A DNA stretch of 64,000 nucleotides. Source: Streptomyces sp. NRRL F-5727 (GTDB lineage: Bacteria > Actinomycetota > Actinomycetes > Streptomycetales > Streptomycetaceae). The notes beneath the pieces were generated by a model that was given only the letters and a program-made list of their open reading frames with translations, did not search any database and was not told the DNA's origin. Below are positions 20,301-29,200 of the stretch, one piece after another. The position numbers and the translations under genes are program-made. Every line of letters starts with the position of its first letter. Positions within the stretch are counted from its first letter, which is position 1. The stretch is from positions 1 through 64,000 of the forward strand of contig NZ_JOGX01000020.1 of assembly GCF_000719555.1 (NCBI RefSeq), given 5' to 3'.

Positions 20301-22292
20301 GGCGCCTGGGAGTCCGTCAAGCGGCACTTCCGCGAGCTCGGCCACGACACCCAGACCGAGGACTTCACCGTCGTCGGCGTCGGCGACATGTCCGGCGACG
20401 TCTTCGGCAACGGCATGCTGCTCTCCGAGCACATCCGCCTCGTGGCCGCCTTCGACCACCGCCACATCTTCATCGACCCGAACCCGGACGCGGCCACCTC
20501 GTACGCCGAGCGCCGCCGCCTCTTCGACCTGCCCCGGTCGTCCTGGGCCGACTACAAGCCGGAGCTGCTGTCCGCGGGCGGCGGCATCCACCCCCGTACC
20601 GCCAAGTCGATCCCGGTCAACGCCCACATGCGGGCCGCGCTCGGCATCGACGAGGGCATCACCAAGATGACCCCGGCCGAGCTGATGAAGGCCGTCCTCC
20701 AGGCCCCCGTGGACCTGCTGTGGAACGGCGGCATCGGCACCTACGTGAAGTCCTCGGTCGAGTCCAACGCCGAGGTCGGCGACAAGGCCAACGACGCCAT
20801 CCGCGTCGACGGCCAGGACGTCCGCGCCAAGGTCGTCGGCGAGGGCGGCAACCTCGGCGCCACCCAGCTCGGCCGCATCGAGTTCGCCCGCGCCGGCGGC
20901 CCCGAGCGCACCGGCGGCAAGATCAACACCGACGCCATCGACAACAGCGCCGGCGTCGACACCTCCGACCACGAGGTCAACATCAAGATCCTGCTCAACG
21001 GGCTCGTCGCCGAGGGCGACATGACCGTCAAGCAGCGCAACAAGATCCTCGCCGAGATGACCGACGAGGTCGGCCGGCTCGTCCTGCGCAACAACTACGC
21101 GCAGAACACCGCCCTCGCCAACGCCGTCGCCCAGTCGCCGTCCCTGCTCCACGCCCACCAGCGCTTCATGCGCCGCCTGGGCCGCGACGGCGCGCTCGAC
21201 CGCTCGCTGGAGTTCCTGCCCAACGACCGGCAGATCCGCGAGCTGCTCAACAACGAGAAGGGCCTCAGCCAGCCCGAGCTCGCCGTCCTCCTCGCGTACA
21301 CCAAGATCACGGTGGCCGACGAGCTGATCGGCACCGAGCTGCCCGACGACCCGTACCTGGCGGGCCTGCTCCACGCCTACTTCCCGACGCTGCTGCGCGA
21401 GAAGTTCGGCGAGGCCGTCGACGGGCACGCGCTGCGCCGCGAGATCATCACCACCGTCCTGGTCAACGACACCGTCAACACCGGCGGCTCGACCTTCCTG
21501 CACCGCCTCCGCGAGGAGACCGGCGCGTCCCTGGAGGAGATCGTCCGCGCCCAGACCGCGGCCCGGACCATCTTCCGGCTCGGCGAGGTCTGGGACGCCG
21601 TCGAGGCCCTGGACAACCAGGTCCCGGCCGAGGTCCAGACCCGGATGCGGCTGCACTCCCGCCGGCTCGTCGAGCGCGGCACCCGCTGGCTGCTCAACAA
21701 CCGGCCGCAGCCGCTCGCGATCGGCGAGACCATCGCCTTCTTCGCGGAGCGGGTCGAGCAGGTCTGGGAGCGGCTGCCGGAGCTGCTGCGCGGCGCGGAC
21801 CAGGAGTGGTACCGCTCGATCCTCGACGAGCTGACCGGCTTCGGCGTGCCGGAGGAGCTGGCCGTGCGCGTCGCGGGCTTCTCGTCCGCCTTCCCGACGC
21901 TCGACATCGTCGCGATCGCCGACCGCATCGAGAAGGACCCGCTGGCCGTCGCCGAGGTCTACTACGACCTCGCCGACCGGCTGAAGATCACCAGCCTGAT
22001 GGACCGGATCATCGAGCTGCCGCGGGCCGACCGCTGGCAGTCCATGGCCCGCGCCTCCATCCGCGAGGACCTCTTCGCCGCCCACGCGGCGCTCACCGCG
22101 GACGTCCTGGTCGCCGGCGACGGCACCTCGACGCCGGAGGAGCGCTTCAAGGCGTGGGAGGAGAAGAACGCCGCGATCCTGGGCCGCGCGCGGACGACGC
22201 TGGACGAGATCCAGGGCTCGGACACCTTCGACCTGGCGAACCTGTCGGTCGCCATGCGGACGATGCGGACGCTGCTGCGCACGCACAGCTGA
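17331..22292 (+). CDS. Large NAD-specific glutamate dehydrogenase
   Basis: The 1653-residue protein is the 180-kDa class of NAD-dependent glutamate dehydrogenase described from Streptomyces clavuligerus, which mainly deaminates glutamate to 2-oxoglutarate. A long N-terminal half with ACT-like regulatory domains precedes the catalytic part: VARGGLRWSDR near 844, the substrate-lysine motif VPVGAKGGFV near 880, and the NAD-binding motif VGVGDMSGDVFGNGML near 1020. A long helical C-terminal domain follows. The ATG at 17331 follows AGAGGAC. It is a single gene with a strong terminator. Confidence 0.95.
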   Translation: MQTKLDEAKAELLERAARVAEHSPVGGRLPTGPEGERPDRDSVLDYLQRYYLHTAPEDLTDRDPDDVFGAALSHYRLAENRPQGTANVRVHTPTVEENGWTSSHSVVEVVTDDMPFLVDSVTNELSRQGRGIHVVIHPQVLVRRDITGKLIEVLSTQIHGELPHDALPESWIHVEIDRETDRADLKQITADLLRVLSDVRETVEDWEKMRDAALRIADGLPAEPTASDLRPTEVEEAQELLRWLADDHFTFLGYREYELVDGDALAAVPGTGLGILRSDPHHTDGESGHHAHPVSPSFSRLPADARAKAREHKLLILTKANSRATVHRPSYLDYVGVKKFDADGNVVGERRFLGLFSSAAYTESVRRVPVVKRKVQEVLAGAGFSPNSHDGRDLLQILETYPRDELFQTPVDQLQSVVTSVLYLQERRRLRLYLRQDEYGRYYSALVYLPRDRYTTRVRLRIIDILKEELNGTSVDFTAWNTESILSRLHFVIRVEPGTVLAALTDADVDRIEARLVEAARSWADGFGEALNAEFGEERAAELLRRYGNAFSEGYKADHSPRAAVADLVRLEALAASGKDFALSLYEPVAAGPGERRFKIYKTGDQISLSAVLPVLNRLGVEVTDERPYELRCADRTHAWIYDFGLRMPAPTGNGGDYVGDDARERFQDAFAATWTGEAENDNFNSLVLSAGLTWREAMVLRAYAKYLRQASSPFSQDYMEDTLRNNVHTTRLLVSLFEARMAPGRQRAGTELIDGILEELDGALDQVASLDEDRILRSFLTVIKATLRTNFFQKSADGRQHSYVSMKFDPQAIPDLPAPRPAFEIWVYSPRVEGVHLRFGKVARGGLRWSDRREDFRTEILGLVKAQMVKNTVIVPVGAKGGFVAKQLPDPAVDRDAWLAEGIASYKTFISALLDITDNMVAGEVVPPVDVVRHDEDDTYLVVAADKGTATFSDIANGVAEDYGFWLGDAFASGGSAGYDHKGMGITARGAWESVKRHFRELGHDTQTEDFTVVGVGDMSGDVFGNGMLLSEHIRLVAAFDHRHIFIDPNPDAATSYAERRRLFDLPRSSWADYKPELLSAGGGIHPRTAKSIPVNAHMRAALGIDEGITKMTPAELMKAVLQAPVDLLWNGGIGTYVKSSVESNAEVGDKANDAIRVDGQDVRAKVVGEGGNLGATQLGRIEFARAGGPERTGGKINTDAIDNSAGVDTSDHEVNIKILLNGLVAEGDMTVKQRNKILAEMTDEVGRLVLRNNYAQNTALANAVAQSPSLLHAHQRFMRRLGRDGALDRSLEFLPNDRQIRELLNNEKGLSQPELAVLLAYTKITVADELIGTELPDDPYLAGLLHAYFPTLLREKFGEAVDGHALRREIITTVLVNDTVNTGGSTFLHRLREETGASLEEIVRAQTAARTIFRLGEVWDAVEALDNQVPAEVQTRMRLHSRRLVERGTRWLLNNRPQPLAIGETIAFFAERVEQVWERLPELLRGADQEWYRSILDELTGFGVPEELAVRVAGFSSAFPTLDIVAIADRIEKDPLAVAEVYYDLADRLKITSLMDRIIELPRADRWQSMARASIREDLFAAHAALTADVLVAGDGTSTPEERFKAWEEKNAAILGRARTTLDEIQGSDTFDLANLSVAMRTMRTLLRTHS

Positions 22293-22312
22293 CGGCTGAT
22301 CGCCGCTCGCTG

Positions 22313-22350
22313 AAGGGCCCCGCCGGACGTACGCGTCCGGCGGGGCCCTT
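22313..22350. terminator. Bidirectional terminator after glutamate dehydrogenase
   Basis: A perfect 17-bp stem (22313-22329 with 22334-22350) and TACG loop lie between two convergent genes. Confidence 0.9.
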
Positions 22351-22353
22351 CCG

Positions 22354-23718
22354 TCATTCCCGTACGGGGGTGACCGTGGCGCGCCACAGACGGTGGGCGG
22401 CGACGGCGGCCGCGGCGAGGAGCAGGCCGTTGCGCGCCACCATGACCGTCACGCCGAGGGGGGTGCCGGTGACGACGTCGGCGTAGAGGACCGGGTACGC
22501 GAGGGAGCTGAACGCCGCCGCGGGGAGCAGGAGCAGGGCCACCGGGCGCATCACCGTACGGCGGGAGGTCAGGCAGACGGCGGCGAGGCCGAGCAGCCAG
22601 ACCAGGTACTGGGGGCTGATCACCCGGCTCGTCACCGTGAGGAGCAGCACCGCGGCGAGGGCCGCGTCGAGCGGGGTGGACTCGGTCCAGCGGGTGGCGC
22701 GGAGCCGCCAGAACACCAGCCAGAGGACGGCGGCGACGGTCAGCAGCAGGAAGAGGTGGCCGAGGGTGGAGACGTACGGGCCCACGTACTCGTAGGCCCC
22801 GTAGCGGCTCTCCACCGTGCCCGGCCACAGCCCGGCCGCACGGGCGGCGGCCAGCGCGGTGCCGCCCAGGGACTCCACCTGGATGCCCCGGGCGCCCTGC
22901 CCGCGCAGGAAGCCGAGCGGGCCGGAGAATCCGAGCGCGAGCACGGCGAACAGGGCGCCGGCGGTGACGGCGGCGGCCGTCCACGCCTCGCGGGTGGTAC
23001 GGCCCCGGGGCGTGCCGATGAGCGCGAGCGCCGGCCACAGCTTCACCAGCGCGCCGAGCCCGGCGAGCGCCCCGCCGAGCCGGTGGCCGACCGGGGAGCG
23101 GCCCTTGAGGAACAGCAGCGCGAGGACGGCGAGGGCGGTGACCTGCACGTCGTACCGGGCGAGCGGCAGATGGAGGAGGAGCGGCAGGGCGCAGACCCAG
23201 TACCAGGCGCCGTGGGTGAGCCGGGAGCGGTCGGCGACGGCGAGCCCGAGGGTGACGGCGGCGTCGGCGATCAGGGTCAGGACGACGAACGCCTGGGTGT
23301 AGCCGAGCCAGGGCGTCAGCAGCCCTGGCGCCGTGATCGCGAGGGCGGCACCCGGCGGGTACTGCCAGGCGGGGTCGGCGGGCGGGAAGGTGCCGTCGGC
23401 GAAGAGGCCGTACCAGTGGCGGTAGAGGAGCTGGACCTCGTGGCCGACCCCGCCGACGCCGAGGCTGTCGCTCGCGAGCAGCGCCAGCATGCCCAGGCGC
23501 GTGACCAGCCAGACGGCCGCGAGCGCGAGGAGGGGGCCGGTCCCGACGGTGACGAAGGTGGCGGACGTGAAGGTGTCCGACTCGAAGGGCGAGCGGGTGA
23601 GGGAGGGGGGTGCGGGGGCGGTCGGGCCGGAGGCGCGCGAGCGGCCGGAGGGGCGCGAGCGGCCGGACGGGCGGGAGCGGTCGGAGGCGCGGGAGTCGGG
23701 GTGATCGGGCGTCGTCAC
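22354..23718 (-). CDS. GT87-like polyprenyl-phosphate-dependent glycosyltransferase
   Basis: The 454-residue integral membrane protein has about ten hydrophobic segments and the motif WQYPPGAALAI in the first extracytoplasmic loop. This is typical of the DUF2029/GT87 family, which includes the mannosyltransferase PimE. Such enzymes move a sugar from a polyprenyl carrier to envelope glycans outside the membrane. The N-terminus has a short basic repeat (SGRSRPSGRSRASG). The GTG start at 23718 follows a TACGGT element by six bases. It lies next to a TagGH exporter on the same strand, consistent with a wall-glycan setting. Confidence 0.75.
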   Translation of the reverse strand: MTTPDHPDSRASDRSRPSGRSRPSGRSRASGPTAPAPPSLTRSPFESDTFTSATFVTVGTGPLLALAAVWLVTRLGMLALLASDSLGVGGVGHEVQLLYRHWYGLFADGTFPPADPAWQYPPGAALAITAPGLLTPWLGYTQAFVVLTLIADAAVTLGLAVADRSRLTHGAWYWVCALPLLLHLPLARYDVQVTALAVLALLFLKGRSPVGHRLGGALAGLGALVKLWPALALIGTPRGRTTREAWTAAAVTAGALFAVLALGFSGPLGFLRGQGARGIQVESLGGTALAAARAAGLWPGTVESRYGAYEYVGPYVSTLGHLFLLLTVAAVLWLVFWRLRATRWTESTPLDAALAAVLLLTVTSRVISPQYLVWLLGLAAVCLTSRRTVMRPVALLLLPAAAFSSLAYPVLYADVVTGTPLGVTVMVARNGLLLAAAAVAAHRLWRATVTPVRE

Positions 23719-23724
23719 GCTCCG

Positions 23725-23730
23725 ACCGTA
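23725..23730 (-). promoter_or_regulatory. Putative leaderless -10 element (TACGGT) for the glycosyltransferase
   Basis: TACGGT on the minus strand ends six bases before the GTG at 23718. No ribosome-binding site is present. Confidence 0.4.
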
Positions 23731-23778
23731 GGTGGGTTGGTGGGTGTTTGCCCTGTTTTTTCGGCTGGATGGAGCGGG

Positions 23779-24555
23779 TCAGGCGGGTGGGCGGGTGAGG
23801 GCTCCCGTCCGGGTGAACTCCTCGTACGCCGCCACCACCTCGTCCGCCGGGCCGTCCCTCCGCAGCGTCCCCGCCTCCAGCCAGAGCGCGCGGTCGCAGG
23901 TCTGCCGGATGGTCGTGTGCGCGTGGGCGACGAGGAAGACCGTGCCGGCCGCGGCCCGCAGTTCGTCGATCCGGCGGCGGCTGCGGCGCTGGAAGGCGGC
24001 GTCGCCGGTGGCCAGGGCCTCGTCGATGAGGAGCACGTCGTGGCCGCGGGCGGTCGCGGAGATGGCGAAGCGGAGGCGGGCGCCCATGCCGGAGGAGTAG
24101 GTGCGCAGGGGGCGGGAGAGCGGGTCGTCGTCCTCGCGGCCGGGGCTTCTGAGTCCCGAGAAGTCGACGATCTCGTCGTACCGGGACGCGACCTCCTTGC
24201 GGCTCATGCCCAGGGCGAGGCCGCCCAGGACCACGTTCCGCTCGCCGGAGAGGTCGTTCATGAGGGCCGCGTCGACGCCGAGGAGGGCGGGGCGGCCACG
24301 GGTGTAGAGAGCGCCGCTCTCCACCGGCTGGAGGCCCGCGATGGCCTTCAGGAGGGTGGATTTCCCCGATCCGTTCGAACCGATCAGGCCGATCGCCTCG
24401 CCACGACGGGCGACGAAGGAGACGCCCTTGACGGCGTGCACCCGGCGGCTGCCGCCGGGTCCGGTCGGCACGGTGTACGCGAGGTGGACGCGGTCGGCGA
24501 TGACGGTGGGGTCGCCCGGTCCCGCCGCCGTGCCCTCGGTGTTCCTGTCAGCCAC
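23779..24555 (-). CDS. ABC exporter ATPase, TagH/Wzt type
   Basis: The 258-residue ATPase has Walker A GSNGSGKST, signature RTYSSGMGARLRFA (the SSGM form seen in polysaccharide exporters), Walker B VLLIDEAL and the switch His in VAHAH. Its partner is the permease directly upstream, with an 8-bp gene overlap. TagGH/Wzm-Wzt systems flip lipid-linked teichoic acid or other polysaccharide to the outside. The exported glycan is unknown here. No Wzt-type carbohydrate-binding C-terminus is present. Confidence 0.9.
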   Translation of the reverse strand: MADRNTEGTAAGPGDPTVIADRVHLAYTVPTGPGGSRRVHAVKGVSFVARRGEAIGLIGSNGSGKSTLLKAIAGLQPVESGALYTRGRPALLGVDAALMNDLSGERNVVLGGLALGMSRKEVASRYDEIVDFSGLRSPGREDDDPLSRPLRTYSSGMGARLRFAISATARGHDVLLIDEALATGDAAFQRRSRRRIDELRAAAGTVFLVAHAHTTIRQTCDRALWLEAGTLRRDGPADEVVAAYEEFTRTGALTRPPA

Positions 24556-25528
24556 GGCCGTACGTCTCCTCCGCCTGCCAGAACCAGACGAAGCCGCCGG
24601 CGAAGGCGAGCGCCGCCCAGCCGGCGGCCAGCGCCCACACGTGGGGCGGCAGGTTGTCCGCGGTGAAGCTGCCGACGAGGGCGAAGCGGACGAGGTCGAT
24701 GTAGACCGCCGCCGGATTGCACTGGAGGGCGAGAACCAGCCAGGCCGGGAAGCGGCCGCTCGACGCCATGGAGCCGATCGACCACATCACGCCCGAGACG
24801 TACATCCAGGTGCGGAGCACGAACGGCATCAGCTGGCTGATGTCCGGGGTGCGGGCGGCGACCCGGGCGAGCGCGAGCGAGACACCGGCGCTGAAGAGGG
24901 CCTGGAGCGCGATCGCCGGCACCGCGAGCAGCCAGCTCCAGGTGGGGAACTCGCCGAAGCAGAGCAGGATCACGACCAGCGCGGCGAGCGACAGCAGCAG
25001 CTGCTGGAGCTGGAGCAGCGCGAGCGAGAGCGGGAGGCTCGCGCGGGGGAAGTGCAGGGCGCGGACCAGGCCGAGGTTGCCGCTGACGGCCCGGGTGCCG
25101 GCGGTCAGCGTGTTGGCGGTGAAGGTCCACACGAACACGCCGGTCAGGAGGAACGGGAGGTAGTCCGGGACGCCGTGCTGGACGTTCATCAGGACGCCGA
25201 ACATCAGGTAGTAGACGGCCGCGTTGAGCAGTGGGGTCATCAGCTGCCACAGCTGGCCGAGCCGGGCCTGGCTGTACTGAGCGGTCAGCCGGGCCGTCGC
25301 GAAGGCGGCGATGAAGTCGCGGCGGGCCCAGAGCTGCCGGACGTAGGAGGGGAGGGACGGCCGGGCGCCGCTGACGGAGAGGCCGTGGCGGCGGGCGAGG
25401 GCCCGGAGGTCCTCGGCGGGTGCCGGCGGGGTGGGGGTGGGTGCCGCGGTGGCGGTCGGCGGCGGGGGCAGTGTCAGGGTCACGTGCGGGGCGCTTTCGA
25501 CGGAGGGCGGGGCGCGGGGTGCTCGCAT
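24548..25528 (-). CDS. ABC exporter permease, TagG/Wzm type
   Basis: The 326-residue ABC-2 type permease has a Pro/Ala-rich cytoplasmic N-terminus of about 45 residues, an amphipathic segment (LWARRDFIAAFATARLTAQYSQARLGQLWQL) and six membrane helices. It forms the membrane channel for the overlapping ATPase. The start is uncertain: the ATG at 25528 lacks a clear ribosome-binding site, and a GTG at 25483 is possible. It is divergent from a TetR gene across about 120 bases containing a direct repeat, so TetR control is likely. Confidence 0.87.
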   Translation of the reverse strand: MRAPRAPPSVESAPHVTLTLPPPPTATAAPTPTPPAPAEDLRALARRHGLSVSGARPSLPSYVRQLWARRDFIAAFATARLTAQYSQARLGQLWQLMTPLLNAAVYYLMFGVLMNVQHGVPDYLPFLLTGVFVWTFTANTLTAGTRAVSGNLGLVRALHFPRASLPLSLALLQLQQLLLSLAALVVILLCFGEFPTWSWLLAVPAIALQALFSAGVSLALARVAARTPDISQLMPFVLRTWMYVSGVMWSIGSMASSGRFPAWLVLALQCNPAAVYIDLVRFALVGSFTADNLPPHVWALAAGWAALAFAGGFVWFWQAEETYGRG

Positions 25529-25561
25529 GCGTCAGGACGTGTACGTAGCGTCGGGACGGAT

Positions 25562-25624
25562 CCGTATCGTCGTGAGAACGAGACTAGGTCGGGCTCACGT
25601 CGGAACGCAACCGTATCGTCGTGA
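25562..25624. promoter_or_regulatory. Direct repeat in the TagG-TetR divergent promoter
   Basis: CCGTATCGTCGTGA occurs at 25562-25575 and exactly again at 25611-25624, 49 bases apart, covering both divergent promoters. It is a plausible binding site for the adjacent TetR regulator. Confidence 0.5.
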
Positions 25625-25637
25625 CGTCACCGTTGGT

Positions 25638-25643
25638 TAGGAT
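25638..25643 (+). promoter_or_regulatory. Putative leaderless -10 element (TAGGAT) for the TetR gene
   Basis: TAGGAT ends seven bases before the ATG at 25651 and directly follows the second operator-like repeat, so binding there could autorepress the gene. Confidence 0.45.
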
Positions 25644-25650
25644 GCGGTAC

Positions 25651-26265
25651 ATGAGCACCCCCACGCCCCGCCGCGCTCCCGCCGGAGCCGCCGTGCTCCG
25701 CGAGGACGTCACCGAGGCCATCCGCGCCGCCGTCTTCGAGGAACTCGCCGCCGTCGGCTTCGCCCGGATGTCCATCGAGGGCATCGCGCGCCGCGCCGGG
25801 GTCGGGAAGACCGCCGTCTACCGGCGGTGGAAGTCCAAGCTCGCGCTCGTCCTGGACCTGGTCGGGGCCGTCGCCGCGCAGGGCCTGCCGGCGCCCGCCA
25901 CCGGCTCGCTGGAGGAGGACGTACGGGCGCTGCTCACCGTCGCCTCGCACGCCCTGCGCCACCCGATCGCCTCGCAGGTCATCCCGGAGCTCCTCGTCGA
26001 GGCCGCGCGGCAGCCCGAGATCGCCGAACCCGTCCGCACGGCGCTCCTGGACGGTCAGGAGGGCGTCGTCGCCCAGATCGTCCGCGAGGCGGTGGCCCGC
26101 GGCGAACTCCCCGAGGGCACCGACCCCGCCCGCGCCCTGGACCTCGTCGTGGGCCCGCTCTACTGGCGCCTCGTCGTCGCCCGCACGGACCTGCCGAAGG
26201 GGTACGTGGACGAGCTCACCCGCGCGGCCGTGGCCGGGCTGCGGACGCTGTCGCCGGGGGCGTGA
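25651..26265 (+). CDS. TetR-family regulator
   Basis: The 204-residue protein has an N-terminal helix-turn-helix (about 15-65: AIRAAVFEELAAVGFARMSIEGIARRAGVGKTAVYRRW) and an all-helical ligand domain of the TetR_C_16/33-like kind. The ligand is unknown. It is divergent from the TagGH exporter and a duplicated 14-bp motif separates them, so it is the likely repressor of that exporter. The start at 25651 was chosen because of the -10 element just before it; in-frame starts further upstream lie inside the presumed operator. Confidence 0.85.
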   Translation: MSTPTPRRAPAGAAVLREDVTEAIRAAVFEELAAVGFARMSIEGIARRAGVGKTAVYRRWKSKLALVLDLVGAVAAQGLPAPATGSLEEDVRALLTVASHALRHPIASQVIPELLVEAARQPEIAEPVRTALLDGQEGVVAQIVREAVARGELPEGTDPARALDLVVGPLYWRLVVARTDLPKGYVDELTRAAVAGLRTLSPGA

Positions 26266-26289
26266 GCCGGGCCTGACGCCCGGCCTCGG

Positions 26290-29200
26290 TCAGGCGTGGG
26301 TGAGCGGGGGGACCGGGGCGGCCTCGACCGAGCGGGCCGCGCGGTCGAGCGCGCTCGCGAGCAGCGCCAGGTCCGTCGGGCCGTTGCCCAGCTCGCGGAC
26401 CGGCCGGCGGGCGGGCGGGTCGCCCATCCGCTCCCACTCCAGCGGGACGACGGTCGGCCGCAGCGTCGCCGTGCGGGGGATCCGGCCGGTGATGCGGCCC
26501 GCCTGGAAGGGCGTCACCCGCCCGTCGGGGTGTCCCAGCCGGCCCCGGCCGGGCGCCGGTACGTCCGGGCCCGGCGCGCTCGCCGGCGCGTCCAGGACCA
26601 CGCGGAGCCGGGCGCCGTGCGCCAGGTCGGTGTCGACGGTCCGGTCCGGCCGGGCCGAGGTCGCGATCAGATGCACCCCGAGCCGCTCGCCGTGCCGCGC
26701 GACCGCCTCCAGGGCCCGCACGACGGACCCCGCGGCGGGCCGCCCCGGCGCGCCGAGGGCGGGGGCGACGAGGGCGTCGAAGTCGTCCACCAGCACGACG
26801 AGCCGCGGGAGCGGCACCCGGCCGGCGGCGGGTCGCGGAAGGTGGTCCTCCTCGCTCCCCGGCCGCGGCACGCGCGCGCCGCCACCCCGCTCGACGTCCC
26901 CGGAGCCCGGGTACGCGGTGCGCCCGCTGCCTGCACCCACGACGTCTCCCGCGCCCGGGTACGGGGTCCTGGCGCTCGGCGTCCGCGAGAGGTCCCCGCC
27001 GCCGGGGTGCGCGGTCCGGCCGCTCGCCACGCCCTGCACGTCGCCGGCCCCCGCGGCGGCGCCCGCGCGCGGGTACGCCGTACGGGCGCTCGTGGCGCCC
27101 TGGACGTCCCCGGAGCCGGGGTACGCCGTGCGGGCGCTCGGGCTCCTGGAGAGGTCGGAGGCGCCCGGGTACGGGATGCGGCCGCTCGACGTGCCGGTGA
27201 CGTCCGCGGTGCCGGGGTGGGCCGTACGACCGCTCGCCGCGCCCTGGAGGTCCCCCGCGCCCGGGTGGGCCGTGCGGTGGCTCGTGGGGCCCTGGACGTC
27301 GCCCGCGCCCGGGTACGCCGTCCGGCCGCTCGCCGCGTCCTGGACGTCGCCCGTGCCCGGGAGGGGGTCGTCGGTGCGGAGGGTGCGTCCGCTGGGGCGG
27401 GTGGGGAGGTCCGCGGCGCGGCCGCTCGGGCGACCGTTGAAGGCGGCGGGGAGGTCGCCGACGTACGCGCGGCCGCCCAGGCGGTCGCTGGGGGTCGACG
27501 GCAGCTCGTCGGAGGCGTCGGCGGGGCGCGGGACACGCGCCGACGGGCGGCCGGCGAGGTCGTCCGCGCCCTGGTACGGCGTGCAGGCCCCCGACGGGCT
27601 GTCGCCCACCGGGCCGGCGCCCGTGCGCAGGGTGCGGCCGCTCGCGCGGTCGCCCAGGTCCGACGCGTCGGGGAGTCGGAGGCCCGCCCGGACGCCCTGC
27701 GGGACCGCCTCCGCGGGGCTCGCGCCGCGCTGGCCGATCACCGCGCGCGTGCTCCGGCGGTCGGCGAAGTCCGCGTCCCCCAGCAGCTCCGCCCGGCGCT
27801 TCAGCTCCGCGCCCAGCGCCTGGGCGAACTCCCGCATCCGGACCGGGTCCGACGCCACCAGGTGCTCCGTGACGTGCGGGAGCTCCGTACACGCCGCGAG
27901 GCCCTCGCCGCGCTCACCGCCCGCGCCGTCCACCAGGAGCAGCCCGAGCCGGTCCGGGCGGCCGCCGGCCGCGAGGGAGGCGGCGACGGCGCGCAGCAGC
28001 TCCGTACGGCCGCTGCCCGCCGGGCCCTCGATCAGCAGGTGCGGGCCCTCCGCCGTGAGGTCCACGGAGAGCGGGCCGCGCGGGCCCGCGCCGAGGACGG
28101 CCGTGCCCTCCCCGGCGGATGCCCAGCGGGCCATCAGGGACGCGGGCGTGGCCCGCGCCAGGCCCAGCTCGTCCAGGAGCCGGGCCGACGGCGGCAGTGC
28201 GGCGGCCCGCCCGGGGGCGGCCGCCGCCGAGTCCGTGCGCAGCGGGGCCAGCGCCCGCCCGAAGCGCTCCGCCCAGGCGACCGAGACGGCGTCCACGACC
28301 CCGACCGTGCCGTGGCCCGCGACCCGCCCGCCGGACGTCCGCAGCAGCCGCAGCGCGGTGGCCACGTCCCCGCTGAGCAGGGCCGCCGCCCCGCACTCGC
28401 GGAAGGCGAGGGCGGCCGCGCAGGCCGCCTCGTAGGTGGCGGCGACCGGCGAGGCGGGGGAGGCGGAGGGCGCCTCGGCGAGGCAGATCAGATGGATGCC
28501 GGCCGCCGCGCCGGCTCCGGCGAGCCGGGCGACCGTCTCGCGCAGCGCCGCCGTGCCCGGGTCGCCGTCCACGACGACGACCGTCGCCGGGCCCGCGTAC
28601 CGCGCGGCGGCCTCCGCGACCGCGGCCCGGTCCGCGCTGGCCCAGCCGGGCCCGAGCGGCCCGTCGTCGAGGCGCCGGGTCAGCTCGGCCGTACGGGCCT
28701 GGGCCTGCTCGCGGTCGTACGCGAGGAGCAGCCGGCAGTCCTGGCCGTGCGCGGGCCGCACGTGCGGGAGCCAGCCGAGCCAGCCCCAGGCCCGCCGCCG
28801 CTCCTCCAGGGGGCGGTTCCGGTCGGCGCTGACGAGGACGATCTCCAGGTCGGCCGGGGAGTGCAGGGCGGCCAGCTGGGCCACCACGGCCCGGGCCAGC
28901 CCGGTCAGCCGGTCCGCGGGACCGGCCAGGCCGAGCGACCCGGCCTCGCGCAGCCCGACGGTGACCGGCACCCCGGACAGCTCCGCGCGGTCGGCGGTGC
29001 CCAGCCGGACCACCAGGGCCTCGGGATGGTCCGCGGCCCGCTCCCACAGACGGGGGCCGGGGCCGAGCGCGGTCAGCAGGACGGCCGCGGGATCGGGCCA
29101 CGTGTCGGGCGCGGCGGTCGCGCCGGGCGCCTCGGACCGGGCCGCGTCGGGGGCGCCCGGGTCGGCCGGGGCGCCGGGCGCGGCCTCCGCCTCGCGGCCG

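Noticed and set aside
17322..22286. A 1654-codon open frame on the minus strand opposite glutamate dehydrogenase
   Set aside because: It is a GC-bias shadow; its translation is Val/Asp/Gly/Leu-rich with no domain, and the plus-strand frame matches a known enzyme along its full length.
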